Positions 42,243-51,648 of a stretch of 64,000 nucleotides of DNA are shown one piece after another. Made by a program: the position numbers and the translations under genes. Source of the DNA: Chryseobacterium candidae (GTDB lineage Bacteria > Bacteroidota > Bacteroidia > Flavobacteriales > Weeksellaceae); contig NZ_SDLV01000015.1 in the NCBI RefSeq assembly GCF_004916905.1, positions 1 to 64,000 on the forward strand, read 5' to 3'. Below the pieces are notes generated by a model. It was not told where the DNA came from. It made no database searches and saw only the letters and a list, made by a program, of their open reading frames with translations. Every line of letters starts with the position of its first letter. Position 1 is the stretch's first letter.

Positions 42243-42401
42243 ATGGAACCTAAAAAGAAAAACAGACCGAATAGCTTAGTAATTATTCTTTTTGCATTGA
42301 TTGCACTCATGATCATTATCTACTTTATATTAGTAATGTTCTTCCCTACTGTTTTTGACCTTATGAATAAAGGAGAAATACAGCCTGTACCCAATAAATG
42401 A
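42243..42401 (+). CDS. Small single-span membrane protein (52 residues)
   Basis: ATG at 42243 opens a 52-codon frame ending in TGA. The product begins with a basic, Pro-containing N-terminus (MEPKKKNRPN), has one long hydrophobic span (about residues 11-35, SLVIILFALIALMIIIYFIL) and ends in a short polar tail (MNKGEIQPVPNK). The positive-inside pattern puts the N-terminus in the cytoplasm. It lies 44 bp after the ion channel stop with no terminator between them, so cotranscription is likely. No family is recognised. It could be an accessory subunit of the channel, which is an inference from position. A terminator follows at 42464. Confidence 0.6.
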   Translation: MEPKKKNRPNSLVIILFALIALMIIIYFILVMFFPTVFDLMNKGEIQPVPNK

Positions 42402-42463
42402 TGAGTAATGGGTAATAAGTGACAGGAACAATTTATAATCAACCAGAATTTTCAGAACAAAAT

Positions 42464-42499
42464 AAAAAAGATGAGTAAACAATTTTGCTCATCTTTTTT
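42464..42499 (+). terminator. Terminator of the ion channel / small protein unit
   Basis: AAAAAAGATGAG and CTCATCTTTTTT are fully complementary over 12 bp, with a 12-base loop. It ends the plus-strand unit of the ion channel and the 52-residue protein. Confidence 0.85.
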
Positions 42500-42544
42500 C
42501 ATCAATACTTTTCAAATCAAATCCTATACAATTTTCATAAAAAA

Positions 42545-42566
42545 GGCGGATCAGTGATGATCCGCC
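42545..42566 (-). terminator. Terminator of the GEVED/fibronectin surface protein gene
   Basis: GGCGGATCA and TGATCCGCC form a 9-bp GC-rich stem. On the minus strand TTTTTT follows. It lies about 24 bp past the stop at 42590. Confidence 0.88.
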
Positions 42567-42589
42567 TCCCTTTTTATTTAAATGATGAA

Positions 42590-44914
42590 TTATTTTTTAA
42601 TAGCTTTGATCGTCTGCTTAGATCCGTCTTTCATCTCAAGTGTTACTAAGTAAACTCCTTGCATTAAATCTCTTAAATGGATTGTAGATTCAGGATTAGC
42701 AATTGTTTTCACCAGTCTTCCAGAAGCATCAGTCACAGATACATTTTTTACATTTTTCACATCAGAAATATTCAGTGCATCCGTAAATGGATTAGGATAA
42801 ACCTGGATAGTATTTTTCGCAATAGCCACCTCAGATGTTGCCAGATTAGCATTGTTAATGCTAATATCGTCAATATACAGATTATACTGATCCGGATCTG
42901 AATACGCATTAAATCCAAAGAAATACACTCCTGTTGTAGGAACTGTAAACGTTATAGATTCTGTATGGGCCATTTCATCATTGATTGAAGGATAATCTGC
43001 TATAGAGCCTGTCATAGCTGCTGCTGCAGGTGAAGTTCCATAGGCAACTTTCAATTTTTCAACATAAGTTGATGAGTTATTACCATATTTATAACTGATT
43101 GTATACTGCACTCCTGCGGTTAAGTTCAATCCTTGTGTAAAGAACCATGCATTTCCAGAATTGGAAGAGTTATACTGGTACTTCAACACATTGGTAGTGA
43201 ATCCCTGGCTATCGGAAGGAGGATCCATTGTTTCCCAATTGTTTCCTGTTCCGGCATTAACATTGATTGTACAAGCGGGCAGATCCGGAACAGTCACGTT
43301 TTCAAAATCTATCGTATAAGGAGTATTCACACTTGAACACAATGTTGTAAAAGTAGCATGATCACTCCATATACTTTTACTTGTTGCACTGCATGCAGAT
43401 CTTACCCATACATAATAAGCAGTGGAGGCAGCTAAACCAGGAATATTGTAAGTGGTTGCTGTAACTCCTGTAAAATTAGGCGTGCTGGTTGCTGTAGGTG
43501 CTGTATTGGTTGTACTGTAATAAATATCATATCCATTTGCAGGCACTGGTGTAGCCGCAGTCCATGAAACCGTAGCTCCTGCAGCAGTAATATTTGAAAC
43601 AGCTAATGCATTAGGTTCGCTACAAACAGGTGCTACATCTATATTGATATCATCAACATATAATTGATTCATGTTCGCATCAGAATACGCCTGAAATCCA
43701 AAATAATAAACTCCTGTGGTTGTGGGTGTGAAATTCGCAAAAGCACTTGTTGCTGTGCTGACAACAATATTTGAATGATCAGCTAATGTATTGGTCATTC
43801 CTGCTCCTGTAGCTGTAGTGCCGTAAGCTACTTTTAGTTTTTCAGCATATACAGTTCCTTCTGCATTTGCATATTTATATTTAATTCTGTAGGTCACTCC
43901 TGCAGTAAGATTAATACCATTGGTGAAAAACCAGGTATCCGCATTATCAGCATAGTCGTAAGAATACTGAAGAACATTCCCTGTGAATCCCTGAGCATCC
44001 AGATCACCTGTCTTCCACATATTTCCTGCACCATCATTAACTACTGAGGTACAACCTGGGATATCAGGCGGGGTTATACTTTCAAAATCCAATGCATATG
44101 GTACCCCTACAGCAACACACGACGTCATAAATGTTGCCATTTGAGACCATGCACTCTTATTTGAAGAACTGCATACAGAACGTACCCATACGTGATAAGT
44201 AGTTGCTGGAGCAAGTGAAGGCAGGTTAGCAGTTAATCCGCTGCTTGTTCCGGAAACCACTGTAGCAGCAGTAGGATATGCACTGGAAGTTGAATAATAA
44301 TATTCATAACCGCTTCCTGGCACTGAAGATGGAGCTGTCCATCCTACCTGGGCAGAATTGGCAGTTACAGCAGAAACAGTTAAAGCAGATGGTGCAAAAC
44401 ATGTTGGAACAGCACCGATTACGACCGTATAATCGTGAGCTTCTCCATATCCATTTGTATTACAAGGAATAGGATCACTGGAAAAGCGATCTGCCACCCT
44501 CATTCTATACGTGCCCGGAGTAACTGTAGAAGGAATTGTTATAAGTCCTGCGGTTATATTATTTCCTCCCACAAGCGTACTACTTGCTGAAGCTACAAGT
44601 TCCGGAGCTGCATCATCAAAAGTTCCGTCGTTATTGAAATCTATCCATATACGTACATTCTGATCACTATAACCATGTTTAACGCTAAAATCATAACTTA
44701 AACCTGCACTCAGGTTGATCATCATAGAAGTATAATCTCCATATGCATCAGTAGAACAACCTGTATTAGAATGATCAAATCCCGCTCCCGGAATTGCAAA
44801 AGAATCTATCACATCCCCGCCACTACAGCCACTAGCGAACGCAGGCGTACAATAGGTTTGCGCAGAGGATAAAAAGCCAGTTATTAAGAAACCAACGAGT
44901 AAAAAGTTTTTCAT
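42590..44914 (-). CDS. T9SS type A surface protein with GEVED and fibronectin type III domains
   Basis: The protein has 774 residues from the ATG at 44914 (an upstream in-frame TTG is less likely). A signal peptide (MKNFLLVGFLITGFLSSAQ) is followed by a GEVED domain (about 20-165: VRIWIDFNNDGTFDD...PGTYRMRVADR), then alternating fibronectin III units (CFAPSALTVSAVTANSAQVGW; CSEPNALAVSNITAAGATVSW) and choice-of-anchor J-like beta units (YALDFESITPPDIPGC...NADTWFFTNGINLTAGVTYRI, and again near 540). The type A sorting domain (TIQVYPNPFTDAL...DASGRLVKTI...GVYLVTLEMKDGSKQ) closes it. It is probably a surface adhesin or glycan-binding protein. It is first of three similar neighbours. Confidence 0.88.
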   Translation of the reverse strand: MKNFLLVGFLITGFLSSAQTYCTPAFASGCSGGDVIDSFAIPGAGFDHSNTGCSTDAYGDYTSMMINLSAGLSYDFSVKHGYSDQNVRIWIDFNNDGTFDDAAPELVASASSTLVGGNNITAGLITIPSTVTPGTYRMRVADRFSSDPIPCNTNGYGEAHDYTVVIGAVPTCFAPSALTVSAVTANSAQVGWTAPSSVPGSGYEYYYSTSSAYPTAATVVSGTSSGLTANLPSLAPATTYHVWVRSVCSSSNKSAWSQMATFMTSCVAVGVPYALDFESITPPDIPGCTSVVNDGAGNMWKTGDLDAQGFTGNVLQYSYDYADNADTWFFTNGINLTAGVTYRIKYKYANAEGTVYAEKLKVAYGTTATGAGMTNTLADHSNIVVSTATSAFANFTPTTTGVYYFGFQAYSDANMNQLYVDDINIDVAPVCSEPNALAVSNITAAGATVSWTAATPVPANGYDIYYSTTNTAPTATSTPNFTGVTATTYNIPGLAASTAYYVWVRSACSATSKSIWSDHATFTTLCSSVNTPYTIDFENVTVPDLPACTINVNAGTGNNWETMDPPSDSQGFTTNVLKYQYNSSNSGNAWFFTQGLNLTAGVQYTISYKYGNNSSTYVEKLKVAYGTSPAAAAMTGSIADYPSINDEMAHTESITFTVPTTGVYFFGFNAYSDPDQYNLYIDDISINNANLATSEVAIAKNTIQVYPNPFTDALNISDVKNVKNVSVTDASGRLVKTIANPESTIHLRDLMQGVYLVTLEMKDGSKQTIKAIKK

Positions 44915-45031
44915 ATAAATCAATATTAGTTACTCAAATCTAGTGAAAATCAACAATAAAAAAAATATTTTTTTCATTATATGATAACAAATACAAATTT
45001 TCTTTTAACAAAAGATAATTTCACTTATAAA

Positions 45032-45066
45032 AAAAGAGACTGCTCGAAATGAACAGTCTCTCTTTT
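45032..45066 (-). terminator. Terminator of the 925-residue surface protein gene
   Basis: AGAGACTG and CAGTCTCT pair around an 11-base loop, with A/T runs on both flanks. Confidence 0.8.
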
Positions 45067-45085
45067 CTATTTATAAGAAATTATT

Positions 45086-47863
45086 TTATCTCTTGATTGC
45101 TTTAACGGTTTGTTTAGATCCGTCTTTCATATTCAAAACAACCAAATACAATCCTTCTTTAAGATCTCTCAACTGAAGTTCAGAGGAAGGTTTTTCAATG
45201 GTTTTAACCAATCTTCCGGCAGAATCAAGAATGGAAACTGATTTTACTTTATCCGGTTTTGCAATATTCAATACGCTTGTGAATGGATTTGGGTGTACTT
45301 CTATAGTTTCTGTGGCTTTAGAAACTTCAGAAACTCCCAAAGTCCCTTTGGAAATAGTAATTGTAAAAGGAAATTCTACAAAATCCACGGTTGAACTTCC
45401 ATCCCCAACATTCACATAATACACAGTTCCCGGAACAGTATCAATAGATATTGGTGTTGAATGCCAAACACTGGTAATACAAGTTAAACTTCCACACCCT
45501 CCTTTATAAACTCCTACCCTAGGAAATCCATTTCCTATAGGTGATACTATAATTTTATGAGTAGAACCATCCCCTGTAAACGTAAACCATGTACCATCAT
45601 TCATTGCCGGGCTACAAGCTGTAACAAATCCATTATTATTAGTTGCAGCTAACGCATCTGTTTGTGTGTAACTATAAGGAAATACAGAAGCAACCAAAGC
45701 TCCGGAACAACTGTCATTAACAGGAACCGGAGGCAATGTTCCAATACATATATTAAATCCGACAACTTCACTGGGGTATTTAGTATTAAATACTCTTATA
45801 TAATAAGTTTGGCCTATTGTAAGTCCGGAAACCCCACCCATAAGATGTGCACATTTAATACTTGTAAGGTTACCACAATCACCACTGAAAAGCTGAAAGT
45901 AGGTTTCAGTACCGGACTGTACCCCAAGAGAGACCAAATCTTTCAAATGAATAAAATGACCTGTTGCAGTAGCCGTAAACTTAAACCATACATCTCCTGG
46001 TTTTGCAACACCATTGCATGTAGGAGCTGATATATTCGACGCTGTAGCCCCCATTGTACTTCCTGCTGTTACAACTGCACAATTCAAATCAGAATTTACA
46101 GGCAAAGTAATTGCATTTATACACTCATCATTGGAAGGTGGTGGCGTAAGGTCTGTCCCTATACATATACCAAAATCCATAGCACTGGATTGTCCTGTCA
46201 AGCTACTATAAACCCTTATATAATAAGTATCTCCTACTGTAAGATTATCTACAGCCAAAGCATTCAGATAAGAACAGGAAAGACTAGCTAAACTATTACA
46301 ATCCCCCTTATAAACCTGAAAACGTAAAGTAGGAGCATAAAATACCGGGACTTTATAGATAATATTGCTTAATTTAATAACATGCTTACTGCCTGTTGCT
46401 GTAAATTTGAACCATACATCAGAATTAGGACTATTATAGCAAGTAACAGGTGACAGACTGGAATCTGTCGCGGATATAATGGTTCCTTGAGTAATGCTTG
46501 CACAATTCAAATCAGGATTTACAGGTAAATCTATTGCATTTCCACATTCATCATTGACTGGTGGTGGCGGAAACGTTATCACACATATATCAAAATTTTG
46601 AGCAGCACCATAATTAGCACGAGTAAATACTTTTACATAATAAGTTTCACCTGGAGTAAGATCATTTACAATTGAATAATATTGAGCTTCGTCGCTACAT
46701 GCAATAGTTGTTAAGTTACCACAGCTTCCTTTAAAAACAGAAAAATATATAAACTTATTATTTACTGCTCCTACGGAGGTTATATTACTTAATTTAATCA
46801 TATGTTTGGAAGCTATAGCAGTAAATTTGTACCACACATCATTATGACTATAAGAATTAATACATGAATTTTGCCCCTGATTAGATACAGACGCCATCAA
46901 ATTTGTACCAGGAGTAAAATTTGTACAATCTATAGTTGGGCTCACAACCAATTCCACAGCGTCTGCACACTCATCATTAGATGGAGTTAATGATGCAGTT
47001 GTAAACTTGATATTAGCACAACCGTAGGATTCTCCTGTTGATCCTACTGCCGTCACCTTAAGATAATATGTTGTAGTCAGTGAAAGCGGAGACGATGGTG
47101 TGAAACTTGTTCCCGTTACAGATTGTTGATTTACCACATCAGTTCCTCCTGGTGTAGTCCCTATTGAAACTTTGTAACTTGTCGCTCCTTGTGATGCAGC
47201 CCAGGTAATCACGGATGAAGTAGGTACAAGCACTGCATTATTAACAGGATAAGACACTGCAGGGCATACTGGTAAAATACTCGGCACCAAACCCTTAAGA
47301 GTTATTACAGATTTATATGGCAAAACATTTCCCTGATTGTTGGTAGAAGGATCTCCAAAACCAGGATCTAAAATATAGAGCCCCCCTCCTTCTGTAGTAT
47401 TGTAGACAAAAAATTGATTAGAAGGATTGTCATTAGATACCTTTCCATGAACTGCAACTATTAAGTTCTGGACATTATCATATGCAAAAGGAGTCGTAAA
47501 GGTTATATCTATAATTCCATTTACATTATAAATAGCACCAGAATAAACCTTTGTCATTTGTCCGCTTGAAATCCAGTTATCATTAGGCGCAAAGGTGGTT
47601 TTTGTAGTATGTCCTATGTATACATCCCAAGTTGACGAGTACCCTGGATTTGCAGAAGAAGTTACATAAAATTTAAGCCCAGTAATATTTCCTGCGGCAT
47701 CAGAATTAATTTCTTGCTTTGTAAAAATCTGCTGAGAATAAGAAGTACTATAATCAGTATTGACCGGAGCATTACCAGTATCTGTACTTCCTGCACCTAA
47801 TTTGATTTGAGCACTTAGTACAATATTTAACATCAGTAAGCATAAAAATAAGATTTTTTTCAT
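45086..47863 (-). CDS. T9SS type A surface protein with four PPC-like repeats
   Basis: The protein has 925 residues. A signal peptide (about 1-18) is followed by a beta-rich N-terminal domain (about 20-190) and a fibronectin-like unit (about 200-285, SYPVNNAVLVPTSSVITW). Four repeats of about 145 residues then start NDECADAVELVV, NDECGNAIDLPV, NDECINAITLPV and NDSCSGALVASV, each with DVWYKFTA and GxTYYVRVF-like segments, resembling PPC or bacterial pre-peptidase domains. The type A sorting domain (TIEVHPNPFTSVL...DLKEGLYLVVLNMKDGSKQ) ends the protein. It is probably surface-bound; ligand unknown. DNA for the sorting domain is nearly identical to that of the neighbour at 48025 over about 120 bp. 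Confidence 0.87.
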   Translation of the reverse strand: MKKILFLCLLMLNIVLSAQIKLGAGSTDTGNAPVNTDYSTSYSQQIFTKQEINSDAAGNITGLKFYVTSSANPGYSSTWDVYIGHTTKTTFAPNDNWISSGQMTKVYSGAIYNVNGIIDITFTTPFAYDNVQNLIVAVHGKVSNDNPSNQFFVYNTTEGGGLYILDPGFGDPSTNNQGNVLPYKSVITLKGLVPSILPVCPAVSYPVNNAVLVPTSSVITWAASQGATSYKVSIGTTPGGTDVVNQQSVTGTSFTPSSPLSLTTTYYLKVTAVGSTGESYGCANIKFTTASLTPSNDECADAVELVVSPTIDCTNFTPGTNLMASVSNQGQNSCINSYSHNDVWYKFTAIASKHMIKLSNITSVGAVNNKFIYFSVFKGSCGNLTTIACSDEAQYYSIVNDLTPGETYYVKVFTRANYGAAQNFDICVITFPPPPVNDECGNAIDLPVNPDLNCASITQGTIISATDSSLSPVTCYNSPNSDVWFKFTATGSKHVIKLSNIIYKVPVFYAPTLRFQVYKGDCNSLASLSCSYLNALAVDNLTVGDTYYIRVYSSLTGQSSAMDFGICIGTDLTPPPSNDECINAITLPVNSDLNCAVVTAGSTMGATASNISAPTCNGVAKPGDVWFKFTATATGHFIHLKDLVSLGVQSGTETYFQLFSGDCGNLTSIKCAHLMGGVSGLTIGQTYYIRVFNTKYPSEVVGFNICIGTLPPVPVNDSCSGALVASVFPYSYTQTDALAATNNNGFVTACSPAMNDGTWFTFTGDGSTHKIIVSPIGNGFPRVGVYKGGCGSLTCITSVWHSTPISIDTVPGTVYYVNVGDGSSTVDFVEFPFTITISKGTLGVSEVSKATETIEVHPNPFTSVLNIAKPDKVKSVSILDSAGRLVKTIEKPSSELQLRDLKEGLYLVVLNMKDGSKQTVKAIKR

Positions 47864-47978
47864 GTATAAGTTTTTGGCTATTAATACGTCTACGAATTTA
47901 CAATAATTTGAAACATCTTTTTTTTAAGTAAAAAATAATGAGAAGTCCCTGGAAAAACACATCACAAATAACAAAAAA

Positions 47979-48002
47979 AACGACAGCCAGAAGCTGTCGT
48001 TT
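47979..48002 (-). terminator. Terminator of the 1092-residue surface protein gene
   Basis: AACGACAGC and GCTGTCGTT form a 9-bp stem with a five-base loop, followed on the minus strand by TTTTTT, 22 bp past the stop at 48025. Confidence 0.88.
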
Positions 48003-48024
48003 CATAGGATATAATTAATAAATT

Positions 48025-51000
48025 TTATCTCTTAATTGCTTTAAGGGTTTGTTTAGACCCGTCTTTCATATTCAAAACAACCAAATACAATCCTTCTTTA
48101 AGATCTCTCAACTGAAGTTCAGAGGAAGGTTTTTCAATGGTTTTAATCAATCTGCCGGAAACATCAACAATTGAAACAGACTGTACTTTGGATACATCAG
48201 AAATTGTTAGCGTATCAGTAAACGGATTAGGATATACATTAATCTTATTTTCTTTTACTGCAGTTTCAGAAGTTGCCAGATTTGGATTTTGTTTTATTTC
48301 AACATTATCTAAAAGAACATCATCATAGTAATATCCATTACCACTCACATTTTTATCTACAGTAAACCTTACCTGAATAGTAGCTCCGATATAAGAAGCC
48401 GCTAATGGAACCGCAACCGTTCTCCATTGATTTAAGTTGGTATTATCACTAAAGATGGCTACCCAGCCGTTTCCATCATTTACTTCAACGGTAAGCTTAT
48501 TATTATCATAAGTAGAAGGTGAAACCGTAGTAGTAGATACTGTAGAGTGATTTTTAAACCAGTCAAAAGAAACAATAGGTGCAGTTAATCCTGTTAAATT
48601 TACAGAAGGAGTAACCAATTGCACGGTATTAACACCCGCTCCAGCATATGGTGAGCTTGCGTCTACCCAAGCGTACGTACCTGCAGCCTTGCCGTTATTA
48701 GCCGGACTTGCACCATAATCTGCACTTCCTGCAAATTTCCAGAAAAGAGTAGCATCAGTAGTTGTTGCTGAAGGATTTATATTGTTCCAGCAGTTTGGTG
48801 CTGCTCCACTATCAAAGTTTTGAACAAAAGGTGCCATAACAGTTCCACAAAGAGTATTAAATGTAGCAACAATACTCCATGCACTCTTATCAGAAGAACT
48901 ACAAACCGATCTCACCCATAAATAATAAGTAGTAGAAGGAGAAAGCCCTGATAAAGGAGCTGAAGTTGTGGTACTCGTTCCTAAAGCTACAGTAGACGCT
49001 GTAGGAGCTGTACTGCTTGTAGAATAGTAATATTCATATCCAACTCCAGGAGCGGTAGCTGGGGCAGTCCAGGAAGCATTTGCTGCATTGACTGTCATCC
49101 CCGAAACAGTAACAGCCAATGGTTCAGAGCAGCTAGGAGTCACATCTATATTGATATCATCCACATAAATCTGGTTCATATCAGCAAGAGAATATGCCTG
49201 GAATCCTATATAATAAACTCCTGTTGCACTTGGCGTAAAGTCTGTAAAAGTATTTGTAACAGTTCCACCGATAATATTACCATGATCTGCTATGATATTC
49301 GTCATTGCTGCACTTGTAGCGGAAGATCCGTAAGCAACTTTTACTCTTTCAGGATACTGTGTTGCACCCGTTGCATTTGCATATTTATATTTAATTCTGT
49401 AGCTAACTCCGGCAGTAAGATTTAAACCTTGTGTGAAAAACCATGTATTGGCAGCATTAGAAGTATTATAGGAATAATTAAGCACTTTCCCTGTAAAGCC
49501 AGTAGGAGCAGTTGCTGTTTTCCATAAATTTCCGGAACCACTGTTAACCACTGTTGTACAAATTGGTAATGCAGGTGTTGTAACGTTTTCAAAATCTAAA
49601 GTATAAGGTAAATTAGATGAATTACATATGGTCTGGAATGATCTTACCGTACATGCCGTAGCAGGTCCTGCAATATTAGCTGTATAAGCAGTTACAGAAT
49701 AATAATAAGTAGTCGCAAAACTTAAAGGAGCAGCGAAAGTGTAAGAATTATTGGCCCCACCAGTAATATCCATATCTACAATATCATTTCCTCCTGAGGT
49801 AGTTCCAACTTTCAGTTTGTAGCCGGCTGCGCCATTTATTGCATTCCATGTGATCGTAGGTGTTACACTTACTCCTGTAGCACTGGATGCAGGAGCTGTA
49901 ACGGTAGGACACAGACCAAGTGTTGTAAAGTTAGCAGAGCTTGACCAAACTCCTTTATCTGTCCCATTACAGTTTCCTCTTACCCAATAATAATACTGAG
50001 TTGAAGGAGTCAGACCAGATATATTAGCTGTTGTTACGCCAGCAACTACAGATCCTGAAGGCGTAGCCGTTGCAAGCGGAGTTGTTGAAGATGTGGAATA
50101 ATAATACTCATATCCATTACCCGGAGGTGTTGTAGAAGCTGTCCAGCTTATTGTTGCTGATTCAGGAGTTACAGCAGAAGAAGAAAGACCTGTTACCGTA
50201 CTTGCACAGTTAGCTGTAGTTGTAAAAGATCCTGAAGAGGCATACCCATTCCCCGTTCCGGCTGCATTTGGAATATGAGAGTATATGGATTGTACCGATC
50301 CATTTAAAGCCTGAACCTGAACCTGGTAACTTGTATTCTGAGTCAGACCTGAAATTGTAGCTGAAGCAGCAGAAACCGGGTTACCAACAAGGTCGGTCCA
50401 ATCACAGCTTCCAACTTCTCTATACTGAACATTGTAGGCTGTTGCACCTGTCGGAGCTGTCCAGTTTACAGTGGCAGCATTATTGGTAATTGCAGTGGCG
50501 GCCGTAAAAGTTCTAACCGGAGCCTGTGTGCCTGGTGTCCATTTATATTGCAACCCAGCCGGGATTTTAACACTAGCATTGGTTGCACTGGAAAAAACCA
50601 TTGTGCTGTTATTAGCATTACCTGTAACAGCTTTAGACCAGTCGCAGGTAGTTCCGGAAGGCACATTTCCTATCATCAGGGAATTTACATTGGATGCAAA
50701 GGTAGTACTGTTTCCTCTTATTCCTACCTGTGGAGTACTTCCTGAAGTACTGGTTCCCGGATCTGTACAGCTTCCATAAATGATCTTTATTTCACCAGTA
50801 GCGTAAACCAATCTGATCTGAAAATTTAATTTTTCTGTAGATCGGTTAAAGTAGTTGGCATGATCCTGCCACTGTACAACAAATTCAGTTCCTAGATCTT
50901 CATATCGAACTTCATGATTTCCTGCGGGCTGAGTTGTATCAGATGATGAAAAACCTCCATCCTGTCCAAAAGCAGAAATTGCTCCTGTAGTAGAACCCAA

Positions 51001-51303
51001 AGAAGACAAAGGAGTATAATTTGTCCCTGAAGGAGCCGCTCCAAATGTTATAAATCCGTTGGCACTCACATAGCATGTTGTCATGGCAACACCTCCAAAA
51101 TTAAAAGGAGAAGACAATGTAATCGCAGCAGACACATCATTGTCGTAAGTCGTATTAGTCCCGGAAGGGAATAATTTCGTACCTCCTGTAATGGAAGTAT
51201 AAGCCACCCCGGTACTTTTTGAAAAAGTATAGTTGGCGACATCAGTTTGTGCATAAACTCCCATACTCACGGAAGCTAAACACGAAAGTAATAATTTCTT
51301 CAT
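48025..51303 (-). CDS. T9SS type A surface protein with fibronectin III and choice-of-anchor J domains
   Basis: The protein has 1092 residues. A signal peptide (about 1-18) is followed by an N-terminal beta domain (about 20-255: YTFSKSTGVAYTSITGGTKL, ISAFGQDGG, IRLVYATGEIKIIYGSC). Several fibronectin III units come next (RTFTAATAITNNAATVNWTAP; ATISWTASTTPPGNGYEYYY; ANASWTAPATAPGVGYEYYY), interleaved with choice-of-anchor J-like units (YTLDFENVTTPALPIC...FTQGLNLTAGVSYRI; FVQNFDSGAAPNCW). The type A sorting domain (KINVYPNPFTDTLTI...GLYLVVLNMKDGSKQ) closes it. It shares modules with the gene at 42590 and sorting-domain DNA with the gene at 45086. It is a probable adhesin. Confidence 0.87.
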   Translation of the reverse strand: MKKLLLSCLASVSMGVYAQTDVANYTFSKSTGVAYTSITGGTKLFPSGTNTTYDNDVSAAITLSSPFNFGGVAMTTCYVSANGFITFGAAPSGTNYTPLSSLGSTTGAISAFGQDGGFSSSDTTQPAGNHEVRYEDLGTEFVVQWQDHANYFNRSTEKLNFQIRLVYATGEIKIIYGSCTDPGTSTSGSTPQVGIRGNSTTFASNVNSLMIGNVPSGTTCDWSKAVTGNANNSTMVFSSATNASVKIPAGLQYKWTPGTQAPVRTFTAATAITNNAATVNWTAPTGATAYNVQYREVGSCDWTDLVGNPVSAASATISGLTQNTSYQVQVQALNGSVQSIYSHIPNAAGTGNGYASSGSFTTTANCASTVTGLSSSAVTPESATISWTASTTPPGNGYEYYYSTSSTTPLATATPSGSVVAGVTTANISGLTPSTQYYYWVRGNCNGTDKGVWSSSANFTTLGLCPTVTAPASSATGVSVTPTITWNAINGAAGYKLKVGTTSGGNDIVDMDITGGANNSYTFAAPLSFATTYYYSVTAYTANIAGPATACTVRSFQTICNSSNLPYTLDFENVTTPALPICTTVVNSGSGNLWKTATAPTGFTGKVLNYSYNTSNAANTWFFTQGLNLTAGVSYRIKYKYANATGATQYPERVKVAYGSSATSAAMTNIIADHGNIIGGTVTNTFTDFTPSATGVYYIGFQAYSLADMNQIYVDDINIDVTPSCSEPLAVTVSGMTVNAANASWTAPATAPGVGYEYYYSTSSTAPTASTVALGTSTTTSAPLSGLSPSTTYYLWVRSVCSSSDKSAWSIVATFNTLCGTVMAPFVQNFDSGAAPNCWNNINPSATTTDATLFWKFAGSADYGASPANNGKAAGTYAWVDASSPYAGAGVNTVQLVTPSVNLTGLTAPIVSFDWFKNHSTVSTTTVSPSTYDNNKLTVEVNDGNGWVAIFSDNTNLNQWRTVAVPLAASYIGATIQVRFTVDKNVSGNGYYYDDVLLDNVEIKQNPNLATSETAVKENKINVYPNPFTDTLTISDVSKVQSVSIVDVSGRLIKTIEKPSSELQLRDLKEGLYLVVLNMKDGSKQTLKAIKR

Positions 51304-51648
51304 AAAATAGTAATAATAATAGTTATGGCGGTAAATTTATAAATATTAATTTAATTTTTAAACGAAATATTAAAAAACATCACAAAACATTAAATAAAAA
51401 ATAATAAAACAGCTATTAAAATACAATAAAATCAAACGTTTATTTAATTTTAAGATTTATTTCATAATTCATTGAAAAATATTAATTAAATGATAATCAA
51501 ATACTTAACTAATATACAATTAAAATAGACTTCAGATTTTTTTTCTATTTAACATAAAAAACTATTTAAAATTTTTCATGAATATTGACAATATATAAAC
51601 AAAAAAAGAGTGACAGAAGCCACTCTTTATACATTATAATCTACTATT
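51304..51648. other. AT-rich intergenic region upstream of the 1092-residue surface protein gene
   Basis: These 345 bases are strongly AT-rich with no ORF of note. They include the dnaE terminator (51605-51628) and should include the promoter of the surface protein gene, though no full consensus pair is seen. Confidence 0.5.
51605..51628 (-). terminator. Terminator of dnaE
   Basis: AAAGAGTG and CACTCTTT form an 8-bp stem. On the minus strand T's continue, about 20 bp past the dnaE stop. Confidence 0.8.
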
